Assembly (NCBI RefSeq): GCF_032854445.1
Contig: NC_088306.1
Location: 5,328,373 to 5,392,372 of the forward strand
Reading direction: 5' to 3'
Source: Liolophura sinensis
Taxonomy: Eukaryota; Mollusca; Polyplacophora; Chitonida; Chitonidae
Length of the DNA: 64,000 bases
The translations under genes were made by a program, and so were the position numbers. Under the pieces are notes generated by a model. It worked only from the letters and a program-made list of their open reading frames with translations. It was not told the DNA's origin and searched no databases. Below are positions 1-11,379 of this stretch, one piece after another (positions within the stretch are counted from its first letter, which is position 1; each line of letters opens with the position of its first letter).

Positions 1-180
1 AAGGTGACATATGCATGACAATTCTGCACAATTCGGCATATATTGCTGTTCAACTAAAGAAAATTTACAGTGTCCATACTGAACCTATCCATCAAGACAT
101 AAGACCGATTAGGTCTTCATGCAAATATAGGTGTAGATAGGATGTACCAACTAGATTACCTTTGCTTTCCTTAAATTCAG

Positions 181-285
181 TAACCTGCGGATGGTTGTTG
201 GTTCCTCCTGGACCAGGTTTCCTCTAACCATAATCCTGGCCGCCGTCGTTTAAGTGAAATATTATTGATTACGCGGCGTAAAACA
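181..285 (+). mobile_element. SINE family A, 3' fragment (diverged)
   Basis: A decayed copy of the tRNA-derived SINE that recurs through the window. It runs from the central ACCTGCGGATGG block through the GGCCGCCGTCG block to GTGAAATATT and the GGCGTAAAACACC 3' end. The tRNA-like head is missing. Confidence 0.75.
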
Positions 286-3201
286 CCACAGCAATACCAA
301 TAGTTATTGTTCTAACAATAAACAGGCCCTCTAGCTTAATACATCCTGATACTACTCTCATAAGACATGTATGTTGGGATAACTCATGAAACGAGGTTTA
401 ACTTAGAAGCCGACAGATTTAGGATAGAAACTCATTTCTGCTACATGCAACCCAACAAAAGTTGCCATGTCACTTTACTGTCTTTCTTCAGGATAAAATC
501 ATTAGATATAAAATTATATTGCTCCGTAACAATCCCAATTCAGTCCATATTTGCGCAATAGCGTGTGTACCTTTCAAATTAGCAGTACCAAGATATATGG
601 TGAGTAATATAAGGCCCACCGCTTCATGAATATGCATGTCTCTTCAGATAGTGTCATTTCCGTAAACGTTGAACGAAAAACAGCCACAGTCGCACATTTT
701 ATCATCAATTTTTTCAGGATCACCATGTAATACTGAGCTATTCATTTTCAGCTTCAAACAGGAAGAGAATGTGCTTACATCGTGGCGTCTGATATTGCTC
801 CAGACAGTATAAATTAATTCCAATAAGTCACTGTATCGTAATAGTCATTTTCCATAACATTTTACGCGTTACCGCAATGCCCGTTACGAAAGTGTCAGGA
901 TTCTTCTGATGGACTAAACATCCCGGAGGCTTGGTCCCTTTGCATTGTTTTCATGTTAAATGTGATGACAACACAGCATTTACTTAATTCTCGAAAAGTG
1001 ACGCGTAAATTAAGATCACTGCATTTTCACTAAGCTTACAGGGGTGTACCCTGCTTGTTAGTAAACCAGTCCCACGTGTTAAGGAGAGAAAAGACAATAT
1101 TATATCACATAATTTTGATCTTATTTATTCAGTGTTACTGAACTGACAAAAAACGGGAGGAAAATCAAACAAAAGTTTAAAAAATATGTAAATATTTAAT
1201 TTTAACACAACTAATTCACCGTAGTCTTAACAGGTCTGTTACACAAAATATTAGCCACCATATTATATAGATGTACATGTAACAGAATGGCACCTTAATT
1301 TATATTTTCGGAAATTCAAAGTAATGCTTGAATTTGCACTATTTTAGTTTTTGGAATAACTCATCTCAAAAACGCATACTAACATAGAAAAAAAATAGAG
1401 ATTCGGAAATATCGTGTGATAGTTGGTATTAAAAATCTTCCCACGAAACTGGTCAGTCTACCTGAGTTAGGCACATGTATTAAAAAGATTTCTTGTAGTG
1501 CAATGCAGTGAGGATACATGTATATTTAATCAGCCAACATCAGCCAAAATTACATGTAAATGTCTACAATTATGTGATTGCGCTGCTTACATGTTTCATT
1601 AATTTGTTTGATCTAAAAGGTGAAATGTTACCTATATATAGGCCGAGTCGGCATTTCAGGTGTCCTGCGAGTTCACGCAGATATGGACCAGACAGATGGG
1701 GTGTTTCACAAACTAACGTAAATAAAATGCGAGTTTTTACAGTACCTGCTACACTGGACACACATCTCGCATAGCCAAGTCTGTCAGCCCAAAGGCGCCA
1801 TTAGCAGCTACCATAAAATCACGACTTTAGCCACGTCAGTTCGCAAGAGCCCCAATCCTGTCTCGTCTCAACCTGTGTGAACTCTCAAGATTTCTGAAAT
1901 ACCGACTCTGCTTATTCACCTGTTGTTGTCCTTTTGTGTAAGCTATTGTAGGTGCCCTCTATGATCACTATTATTTCTGCCCCTGATCCGTCCAATCCAA
2001 GATTTAGGCCCCATGACTCAATGGTTTCAAACAATAGAGACAAGTAGTTAAATGCGTCGAGCGCTTTGATTCCAGCCCCATGACATAACATATGTGCACT
2101 AAAAGAAATAAAAACGAAGCTGTGTTTTGACTGAGGGGCTTAATTGTTAAAGTTCATTCATAAAACGTACAAGGAAACATGTGGACCTGTGAAAATCCTG
2201 TTTGTGTTCATAAGTGGTGTGGGCTAATTGACGAATTACCTGTTATCCTTAAGTAATCAACTGTCTTACTCTTATTAGTATAGTGTATGTGCAAAGGAGT
2301 AAAGCTTCACGTACAGGAGTATAAGGGGGAAAAAAATAAATAAGTATGAAATACTTTGAAATAAATCAAAGTTATATCCAAATTCATTTTTTATGACGTC
2401 ATACAAACAAGTGTGCGACTATTAATGAGCTTCGACAGTTTATAACGGATATTAATGCCTTATTCAAGTTTATGTATTGGTAAATACATGCACGTGTAGT
2501 ATTTCTCTACCTCCAGGACATTTTTTTTTTTAAATGCGTGCATTGGCTCTTGAGAAAACTAAGTGGGGTAAGGTCCTTATATAGAAGAACAAACTTCAAA
2601 ACCTTTAAATATGATAAGCCTATCCGCGATTTTTTTTTTTTTTTTTTGCTGTCAAATTTTAAGCAGCTACGAATTGTATCCAGAAGAGAACAACTTTACT
2701 ATTCTGAGCTAGAATAACAAGTTTCCAATTTTCAGCCAAGAAATGGTAGAAACAAACCTTCACGCAAGTAAGCTATCAGAGGCGTCAGAAGGAAATAAAA
2801 CGTGGCAAATTACGGGAGCATGCCGTATATACTTGTACAAGGGCTCTCATCCATTTTGTGGCATCGAGAGAAGAGGTTTGGGACGAATAGAGCCGTAAAA
2901 GTGACCTGCTGGAAAGGAAAGAGTTTTAAAGCTTTTTCACCGTGCGTACAGCGAGTGTCCAGAGGCCGCTTACAGGCTCTGGAGTCTCCAAGACCTTAGG
3001 TTAACGTATAGAATGATGTATTTTTGAGCAGACGTTCAACGCTGTGTCACGTAACATGAGATTTAAAGAGATCCCCCCTCCCCCCACCTCCGGGTCGACT
3101 GCAAAAAGGAAGTAGCTTTTACACCCCCGATTTGAGCTGTTTTGTTTTGACTTGTGTTCGCGCTATTTTTAGGCTTGTCCGAAAATGTGCACATCATTGA
3201 A
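286..3201. other. Intergenic, no gene seen
   Basis: I see no supported exon. The stretch is AT-rich with short poly(T) runs (2521-2532, 2631-2647). A block at about 1640-1790 is distantly alike to 6090-6240 and may be an old dispersed repeat. A palindromic CRE-like TGACGTCA lies at 2394-2401. Confidence 0.5.
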
Positions 3202-3295
3202 TGACGTCACATCTTTGTGCGCAAGTCAAATGGCTAGGGCTATTTGAAAAGATGAGATATCCCGCAGTACATTTCAATGAAAAGACCGGAGACAG
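3202..3295 (+). promoter_or_regulatory. Possible promoter and non-coding first exon of the gene at 4962-11379
   Basis: A perfect CRE octamer (TGACGTCA) at 3202-3209 is followed 86 bases later by a good donor, GACAG|GTAAGA, at 3295/3296. The coding exon downstream has a splice acceptor (TATTTGCAG at 4883-4891) before its start codon, so an upstream non-coding exon must exist. This is the best-placed candidate, and the link is inference. A second donor-like GTAAGT at 3543 is an alternative. Confidence 0.3.
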
Positions 3296-4961
3296 GTAAG
3301 AACAGGTTCTTCAGAACTTAACATGTTCTTATATTTAAGTAAATTCGCACGCTCCTGAAAATGTCCGTGTTTGCAAAATGATAACAGTGCCTCAAATACA
3401 AGCATTTCTAAGTGTGATGAAAACTAAACCCCGTATAACCTACTTTAAACTCAAAGTGAAAGTTATAGACTTCCTTGTTACGATACTGGTGATCGTTCCC
3501 ATTGTCAGTCTCGTCAATTTTCAGAAGGAGAAAGGTTCAACGGTAAGTATTTCAGCAGTGTATAGAGTTTTAACATGAAATGGACAAGGCATTTGACCGA
3601 CTGTCAGTCTGGAGGCAGAAATCGCAAACCCTATGGCTATATACATATAGCTGCTTTATTTTCACCAGAGAAATCTAAGTATTGTCCTTTGCCATCAAAG
3701 TATCATTTTGAGGCTTTCATATTACTCTGAAAATATATTTTAACAAGCTAAACTTAAGTTTGTGTAAAAATACAGTATGTGTAGTTGATCTGCATGGCTG
3801 AAGCTGTAAAGGAAGTTTGAATTGGCACAGGGAAGTGGTGTATATATGGTGTTTATAGTTCTGACTTGACACAGACATATCTCAGTGTTTTCACAGCTGA
3901 TAGAAAAGTAACTACCTCTCAACCTCAAGTTCATACAAACAGGATATCGTCTAAACAACCATACATATTTGGGGGCAGGGGTAAAGCCAAATTGAGAACC
4001 AGAAAGCACAAAGTCATATTTTAGTCTGAATATTTGGATATGCCAAATTCATGACATTACATTACATGTCATTACATAACTGACATGGTTTTGATTGTTG
4101 TGGCCACTACCTGTTTCCCACCATTGAGATGAGGTTGTTGTTGTTGGTCTCTGACTGTAGGTTGAGCAGCCATGAATATGGCGTATCCAAATATTCCTCA
4201 ACCAACAGTCAGTGTACTCGGACAAATTGTATAGAACTGCATCCTTTCTGTGCACATCAGAGAATGGGTGTGCCCTTGTATGTTCCACTGTATAGTCTCT
4301 ATTTACTTGGTTTATGTCCTTGGCTACCAGGGCAATGATACCGAGTTCAGCTAATGTGGTACATATATGCATTTCTTTACATGAGAAAGTTGTCAGTAAC
4401 TTCTATAAGCTTGGTGGTTTATGCCGGGCACTCTGCTTTCCTCCAGTTAAAAGTCAATCACTAAATAAACTTATTTCCAAATTCTACATGCAATATAGGT
4501 CTTCTAGGTCTGATACTACTTGAATAGCTGGTCTAATTACATGTATTATCATTGTATTTTTGACATTTGCACGTGATCAACATAACATTTGTAATCAACA
4601 TGATCAAAGCAGGTTTTTTCTAGACTACCCTAATTCTTAAACCTTTTCGCATATGAAAGAGCAACTTTCAGTGGAATTTATTCACATTTTTAATTTGTTT
4701 TTGGAGATAAAACTACATCAGTTGGCCAATTTCAGGGCTTCACAAAAAGTATAATTTTATCAGTCAACACAGAATAATGCCATCAGAATATGCTTGAATA
4801 AACATCTTGCAAATATGTGAAAAGGTTGAAGATTTACAGTAAGTGTGATTAGTCACTGTCATTTACATGTATGATCTTCTTCTATTTGCAGAAGGACTGA
4901 CAACTGCTTTAATCCAAGACTATAATCCATGCGGTGAAATTTGATTAAATACTTGACAACA

Positions 4962-7900
4962 ATGGCGACAGGTGATAGAAAGATCTACCCTTTTAAGTAT
5001 GGTGAGTTACACAGTATTTTGGCTTCAATCTAGGTATTGAAGGGCTTGGTGCCTTTTTTTTATCCTAAAGGGCAATCTTGATGCTTGTCTTTTATGGTAT
5101 GTCTTTTACAGTAACAGTGTACTAATACTCATACATTTGAGTGACTTCAGACTATTTCGTTTCAAATTTGAAAATTTGATTTCATCAGAACAGGTGTTTG
5201 CTAATATAATGTGAAAGTAGGGTAAGATATCTTAAGTTTTTCTTGAGAAACTTCGGACTGTTTTCTGACCATGAATTCTCATACGTGGCACTTGCAGGGA
5301 ATCAGAATCTAAAGTAATGTGCATTAGTTATTTATTTGTTTATTTCATTGGTGTTTTATGCCGTACTCAAGAATATTTCATTCATACGACAGCGGCAAAC
5401 ATTATGGTGGGAGGAAATCGGGCAGAGCCCAGGGGAAACCCACGACCATTCACAGGTTGTTGGCAGATCTTCCCACTTACAATGCGCATTAGTCTTGGTA
5501 TTTTATGAGCATTACTCTTGTTTACAGCAGCGAGAAATAATAGGAAATACAATATAAAGACAACAGTTCAGAGTAAAATCAAAAGAGCGATGGCAGTGTG
5601 TTAATTGTTAAATGTTTACATGGTATAGAAACATGAATGTGGTTGTACCAGGCTGCCAGTTACAATTGATTTCTCAGATTTTAGAAGCAGTGTGTTACCT
5701 GTAGCTTCACGTGTCACTGACCCTTTGTGTACGCCAGTGACTTAATGACGTCAAGTGCAACCTGCGGATGGCGTGGGTTTCCCTGGTTTTCTCCCACCAT
5801 AATGCTGGCCGCCATCTTATAAGTGAAATATTCTTGAGTACAGAGTAAAACACCATTCAAATAAATAAATTATGTCTTCAAGTAGTGAAAAGGCTACATA
5901 GCTGCACCTTTTCAATAAAGGCAGCCTTTCGTGTCAAGCATTATGTTGATACAGACAAGTAGGAGAAAGGCTCCATGCCTGCACCCATTGAAAGCAATCC
6001 TTAGTGTCCAATTCAGGCCCTTTGGCTTAACGGCTTCATTCATGTGCAACTAACAATTAAGCTGTGTTTTTAACGATAATAAACCCCATTAGCGTTTCAG
6101 GGGTCTTGTAAGTTCTCGCAGATATCAGCAAGACAGATGGAAGCTCTTGCAAACTACCATAGCTAACGGACATGATTTTACATTAGGTTCCAGCGGCGCC
6201 GTCACGTTGACAGACAGACAGACATGTATTCAGTATAACAAGTACCGTAAAATGACACCTTTTATCTACATGTGTATGTGAGCTTGTGAGAGCTGCCACC
6301 TGTGTCGCCGATATGTGCTTGAACTAGAGACATCCCTGAATCGCCAATTGGGTTTATAGATTGAAGGGTTCAATTTAGAGTTAGATTTAGACTATATGTA
6401 GACTTTTTAAAATCTTTTTTTACCTCAGTAATTAAGCGTTTTACTGTTGCAAGGATTGTGCAGTGTAATGTAGCAGGATAGATCAAGGGATAATCCACGC
6501 TGAGTGTAGAAAACAGGTGTGTTATTTAGGTTGTGGTAAAGTGTTACATGTCATATGACTGAAAAATTCTATGTTACACTCCAAATATACATGGCTTGAA
6601 CAGTGATGTGATGTGTGATGACCTGCCCAGAAACTTACATGTTTAACTGAGATCATCTAGACTGATAATCTCAAAAGGTTGCATTTGGTTTGATCATCAT
6701 TCATCACTAACTTGCCAGGATTAACAATAGAGAAAATCTCAATCTGTAAATATTTAATTATTTATTTGATTGGTGTTTTACGCCATACTCAAGAATATTT
6801 TTCACTTGTGACGGCAGCCAGCATTATGGGTGTGGAAACCCACGGCCATCTGCAGGTTGCCAACAGACCTTCCCACGTATGGGCGGAGAGGAAGCCAGCA
6901 TACAATCTGTTAATAAGTCATGTGAAAAATCATGTACTTTAATATGGAAAGGTAAATAAAAACCACAGAGCATAAGAAAACAGATGAAACCTGTTTTCTA
7001 GAAATTCAAGCGGACAGTGCATCTAGACAGATGTTCTATTAGTTAAGTCATCTAGACTTAACTAATAGAACAGATGTTCTAGACAGATGTTCTATTAGTT
7101 AAGTAATGAAATTCCGTGAAAATAAAACAAAAGATTTCAGGTCATGAAAACAGTTTTAGAAAAACCATGACATTTCAGATTTATTATTTTTTACTTATAA
7201 GTGTAGCAAACTTTAATGTGGCGTGGGCACGAACAATATGAAATTTAGCAAGGAAGTCAGCGGATGAAGAATGGAAGACACCCAAAATTAGCTGATGAAG
7301 TACATGCATAATAACGACTCATAGGTGTAGCTTATCTTGTACTCTTGTGAGTTTCGGCTTCAAAGTCCACTGTAAGAGAAAATGTTAGGAGTGGTGTCTT
7401 TAAAAAGTGCTGCAGGTATTGGGCTCTGGGTTTGCAAACATGCCGAGCACAATAACGTGAGCAGGATATTCCATCGTTGATTCGATTAGTGCATATTAAA
7501 TACCGTAAATTACTGAATTCCTGACTTGGTGTATTATGGATTAGAATTAATGTTCCAGCAAAATTTTTGGGGTGAAGTCTCCAAAAGCACAACATGTGTT
7601 GACCTGAAGATGTACATGCGTATAAAGCACAATGACACATGTTGGATGTTCCATCACAGATGCTCTGTGTGCACATGAATTACTGTAAGTTGCCAAATTC
7701 ACAATTTCAGTACTTCGCATGTATCTATTGAGGTGGTGTTTTGCATTCATGTGTCGCCTACAAGTGAGCTCTTTGGTAGCCTTCAACTCGTAAGTTAAAT
7801 AGAAAGGTTACAGATTTAGAGAGACGAACAGTGATGCATATGAATTTATCACATTTGTCTCTTGTTATCTAGGTTAGATGACTGTAGGGCTGGATCTCAT

Positions 7901-10900
7901 CGGCCTGATGTTCATCTAACTCACATTTCCGACCCCAGTCCACCCCCTGTGTGATAGTCCACCCCCTGTGTACTAGTCCACCCCCTGTATGCTAGTCCAC
8001 CCCCTGTGTACTAGTCCGCCCCCTGTGTGATAGTTCACCCTCTGTGCGCTAGTCCACCCCCTGTGTGCTAGTCCACCCTACTATACCATATAATGACATA
8101 TGAAATGTGTCTACCCGTCTGTGTTGTAGCGGAAGTGAAGGAAGACAAGCCTGATAGATGTACCATTACATTCCACTTGGATGGGCTGACCAGAAAAGAC
8201 CAAGTGGAGGCCTCCATACTAGATAGGTAGAGATGTAACACACACCTGCTCTGAGAAAGCCAGATGCCACAGAGAAAGTGCTTAATGAAGAAGAAAACAT
8301 AAAAATCATGCCAAAATCAGATGAAAGAGCATTAAAGCTTATTTGCATATTTGGTCTTCAGTATTTTTTTGACCTTGTCGTTTTCAGGGAAAATGGTATT
8401 TAGAAATATTTTTGTATGGTGGGTATTTAGGACCACCATTGGTATTTATCGTCATTGAATAATAATGTTCTATATAAGGATGTGAAATATGTGTAATAAA
8501 TGTATTTTAATGTAATTGTTTTGTTTTGGATTTTGTCTGAATTATGATAATATTTATGAATACATTAAAAATATAAATATGACCAAAATCCAGGTGAAAA
8601 AACCAAACTCTAGCACAAATATATTTATTAAACATGTTACATCATCACTTTTAATATTATTACACTCAAAAATATTGAAGACCTTGTTTGCTTTTAACTT
8701 ATCGCGCTCTTTCATCTGGACTTCTACATTTTCTCCACCTTTGATGCCACCTGTAACATGCACTCGACTAAACTTCTGTCATTGTCTGACACCTGTCCAC
8801 AATCTGTTTTCACTTGCTCAGCTAATGACGCTGCCAGGTACATACATGTACTTGCCATATATGTATACACAGTCTGGTCTTCCTCTAGGGGTAAATGGCT
8901 TCAGTAATCTTCAGTCACACATGGTCATGTGACATCCTTCTGTCTCGTCAATAACCGTGAATGAATATTCATACCTTTCATATTTTTGAGTATCTGTTTT
9001 TGTTTTTGTTTTTGTTTTTTTGTGGGAAGTACATGTACATGTAGGAGGTCATAAGCAGTAGACGGAAAATATGATTGTTACCGATTTATTTAGTTTATTT
9101 ACGACTTTAAAGAACGACCAAATTTCAAGGCCAAACACATTTTTGTTACACCTGCAAAATGAGTTCCTTTTCTAAAAGTTTTTTACACCTCAGTAATCTT
9201 CTCGGAGTTCTGTTGATTGGCACATACATGTCAGAGCAGTTATGACATCAAAACTATGGATTGGTTATTTCTGCAGGCGGCTGACTGTACGGACTGAGGT
9301 CAATGGAAAGTTACACGAGGTACGACCTGTATTCTCAGGGGATGTTCAACAAGGGAAGTTAGAGCCCAAGGTGAGTTTGAGGCCTTGACTGTGATCTAGA
9401 GCCAAAGGTGAGTTTAAGGCCATCATTGTGGTCTAGAGCCCAAGGTGAATTTGAGGCCTTCATTGTGGTCAAGAACCAAAGGTGAGTTTGAGGCCTTGAC
9501 TGTGGTCTAGAGCCAAAGGTGAGTTTAAGGCCATCATTGTGGTCTAGAGCCCAAGGTGAGTTTGAGACCTTGATTGTGGTCAAGAACCAAAGGTGAGTTT
9601 GAGGCCTTGACTGTGGTCTAGAGCCAAAGGTGAGTTTGAGGCCTTGACTGTGGTCTAGAGCCAAAGAAGAGTTTGAGGCTTTCATTGTGGGGTAGAGCCA
9701 AAGGTGAATTTGAGGCCTTCATTGTGGCGTAGAGCCAAAGGTGGGTTTGAGGCATTCATTGTAGGTTAGAGCCAAAGGTGAGGTTGAGGCCTTCATTGTA
9801 GGTTAGAGCCAAAGGTGAGTTTGAGGCCTTCATTATGGGGTAGAGCCAATAGTGAGTTTGAGGCCTTCATTGTGGTGTAGAGCCAAAGGTGAGTTTGAGG
9901 CATTCATTGTGGCGTAGAGCCAAAGGTGAGTTTGAGGCCTTCATTGTAGGTTAGAGCCAAAGATGAGTTTGAGGCCTTCATTGTGGTCTAGAGCCAAATA
10001 CGAGTTTGAGGCCTTCATTGTGGTCTAGAGCCAAAGATGAGTTTGAGACCTTCATTGTGGTGTAGAGCCAAAGGTGAGTTTGAGGCCTTCAGTGTGATCT
10101 AGAGCCAAAGATGAGTTTGAGGCCTTTAGTGTGATCTAGAGCCAAAGATGAGTTTGAGGCCTTCATTATGGGGTAGAGCCAATAGTGATTTTGAGGCCTT
10201 CATTGTGGTGTAGAGCCAAAGGTGAGTTTGAGGTCTTCATTGTGGTCTAGAGCCAAAGGTGAGTTTGAGGCCTTCATTATGGGGTAGAACCAATAGTGAG
10301 TTTGAGGCCTTCATTGTGGTACAGAGCCAAAGGTGAGTTTGAGGCCTTCATTCTGGTGTAGAGCCAAAGGTGAGTTTGAGGCCTTCATTGTAGGTTAGAG
10401 CCAAAGGTGAGTTTGAGGCCTTCAGTGTGATCTAGAGCCAAAGATGAGTTTGAGGCCTTCATTATGAGGTAGAGCCAATAGTGAGTTTGAGGCCTTCATT
10501 GTGGTGTAGAGCCAAAGGTGAGTTTGAGGCCTTCAGTGTGATCTAGAGCCAAAGATGAGTTTGAGGCCTTCATTATGGGGTAGAGCCAATAGTGAGTTTG
10601 AGGCCTTCATTGTGGTGTAGAGCCAAAGGTGAGTTTGAGGCCTTCATTATGGTGTAGAGCCAAAGGTGAGTTTGAAATCTTCATTGTGGTCTAGAGCCAA
10701 AGGTGAGTTTGAGGCCTTCATTGTGGTGTAGAGCCAAAGGTGAGTTTGAGGCCTTCATTATGGTGTAGAGCCAAAGGTGAGTTTGAGGTCTTCATTGTGG
10801 TCTAGAGCCAAAGGTGAGTTTGAGGCCTTCATTGTGGTGTAGAGCCAAAGGTGAGTTTGAGGCCTTCATTATGGTGTAGAGCCAAAGGTGAGTTTGAGGT

Positions 10901-11379
10901 CTTCATTGTGGTCTAGAGCCAAAGGTGAATTTGATTTACGTGTGACCATTGTGGTCACACGTATTGTCAACATTGTGGTCAATAAGTCACCCTTATTGTC
11001 ACCATTGTGGTCACCCTTATTGTCACCATTGTGGTCACCCTTATTGTCACAATTGTGGTCAGACTTATTGTCACCATTGTGGTCACCCTTATGGTCACCA
11101 TTGTGGTGACCCTTATTGTCACATGGTCTAGATCTAAGTGCCTGCATGAAGCTCTGATAGTGTACACGGTTTTTGTGGCCTGGTTATTATTTGGAAACTG
11201 GCACAGAAGAAATGTATGTGTGTGAATTCTCATTCTACAATGCATATGTAATAAATATTACAAGTAAATAAAAAAAAAAACAAGTATTTGTTGATCTATT
11301 TTTCCAGGTGAAGGATGGGCGAGTTCATGTGACATTTAAGAAGATGTTCAACTTCAGCATTTCAACTGTTCCTACATAA
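4962..11379 (+). CDS. Small single-domain protein, 100 aa, four exons; CS/p23-like fold suspected
   Basis: Coding exons are 4962-5001, 8130-8226, 9277-9370 and 11308-11379 (TAA). Phases agree at each join (1, 2, 0), every intron is GT-AG, and the joined frame is 303 nt. The start ATG has a good context (ACAATGG), an in-frame TGA 24 nt upstream, and lies 70 nt after a splice acceptor at 4890-4891. The protein begins MATGDRKIYPFKY and has no signal peptide or membrane segment. From about residue 22 it alternates short hydrophobic strands (CTITFHLDG, RRLTVRTEV, GRVHVTFKKM) with polar turns and a Leu-x-Pro before the last strand. That pattern resembles the CS/p23 beta-sandwich of HSP90 co-chaperones and small heat-shock proteins. 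I do not recognise the family by sequence, so function is inference. Intron 3 starts with a large minisatellite made from its own donor site. Confidence 0.72.
5328..5485 (-). mobile_element. SINE family A, 3' two-thirds
   Basis: Reverse-oriented copy in intron 1 of the gene at 4962-11379. An (AAAT)n tail reads as TTATTTATTTG, followed by the conserved 3' end and the central CAGAGCCCAGGGGAAACCC block. It stops near the block that normally reads TTCCCACGTACGGCC. Confidence 0.8.
5758..5870 (+). mobile_element. SINE family A, 3' fragment
   Basis: Forward copy starting at AACCTGCGGATGG and ending in CAAATAAATAAAT. It lacks the tRNA-like head and lies 270 bases after the reverse copy at 5328-5485, in the same intron. 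Confidence 0.8.
6090..6240. repeat. Old dispersed repeat, also near 1640-1790
   Basis: The two stretches share interrupted blocks such as TTTCAGG..GTC, CGCAGATAT and AGACAGATGG in the same order. They are too decayed to assign to a class from sequence alone. Confidence 0.3.
6750..6905 (-). mobile_element. SINE family A, headless
   Basis: Reverse copy in intron 1 of the gene at 4962-11379. The tail, conserved 3' end and GGCGGAGAGGAAGCCAGCAT block are present. The central CCGGG block is deleted relative to other copies. Confidence 0.8.
7033..7104. repeat. 16-bp perfect inverted repeat plus a third direct copy
   Basis: The arm GTTCTATTAGTTAAGT at 7033-7048 is exactly complementary to 7056-7071, with a 7-base loop. 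The left arm then recurs in direct orientation at about 7089-7104. It could form a stable hairpin in RNA or single-stranded DNA. Confidence 0.8.
7936..8080. repeat. 19-bp pyrimidine-rich minisatellite, about 7.5 copies
   Basis: The unit is close to AGTCCACCCCCTGTGTGCT. The array ends about 50 bases before the acceptor of exon 2 (8130) of the 4962-11379 gene, so it sits where branch-point and pyrimidine-tract sequence would be. Confidence 0.85.
9361..10937 (+). repeat. 37-bp minisatellite built on the exon 3 donor, about 42 copies
   Basis: The true exon end reads AGAGCCCAAG|GTGAGTTTG (exon ends 9370). The next 1.57 kb repeats this junction every 37 bases, mostly as AGAGCCAAAG|GTGAGTTTGA followed by GGCCTTCATTGTGGTCT. 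Ten bases of the unit are exonic and 27 intronic. Nearly every copy keeps a strong 5' splice-site match. Reading on from the true donor meets TGA in the sixth codon, so using any later donor would cause premature termination. Confidence 0.92.
10946..11121. repeat. 24-bp minisatellite, about 7 copies
   Basis: The unit is close to CATTGTGGTCACCCTTATTG plus TCAC. It begins directly after the 37-bp donor array and shares CATTGTGGTC with it, so it probably arose from its last unit. Confidence 0.85.

Noticed and set aside
3378-3542. Short frame with a hydrophobic segment (VIDFLVTILVIVPIVSL) ending at a GTAAGT
   Set aside because: If spliced to the acceptor at 4892 it stops after two codons. It could at best be an upstream open frame in a 5' UTR; no independent support.
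9359-9685. 108-residue minus-strand frame with SRPQSRPQTHLWF repeats
   Set aside because: Antisense of the 37-bp donor array.
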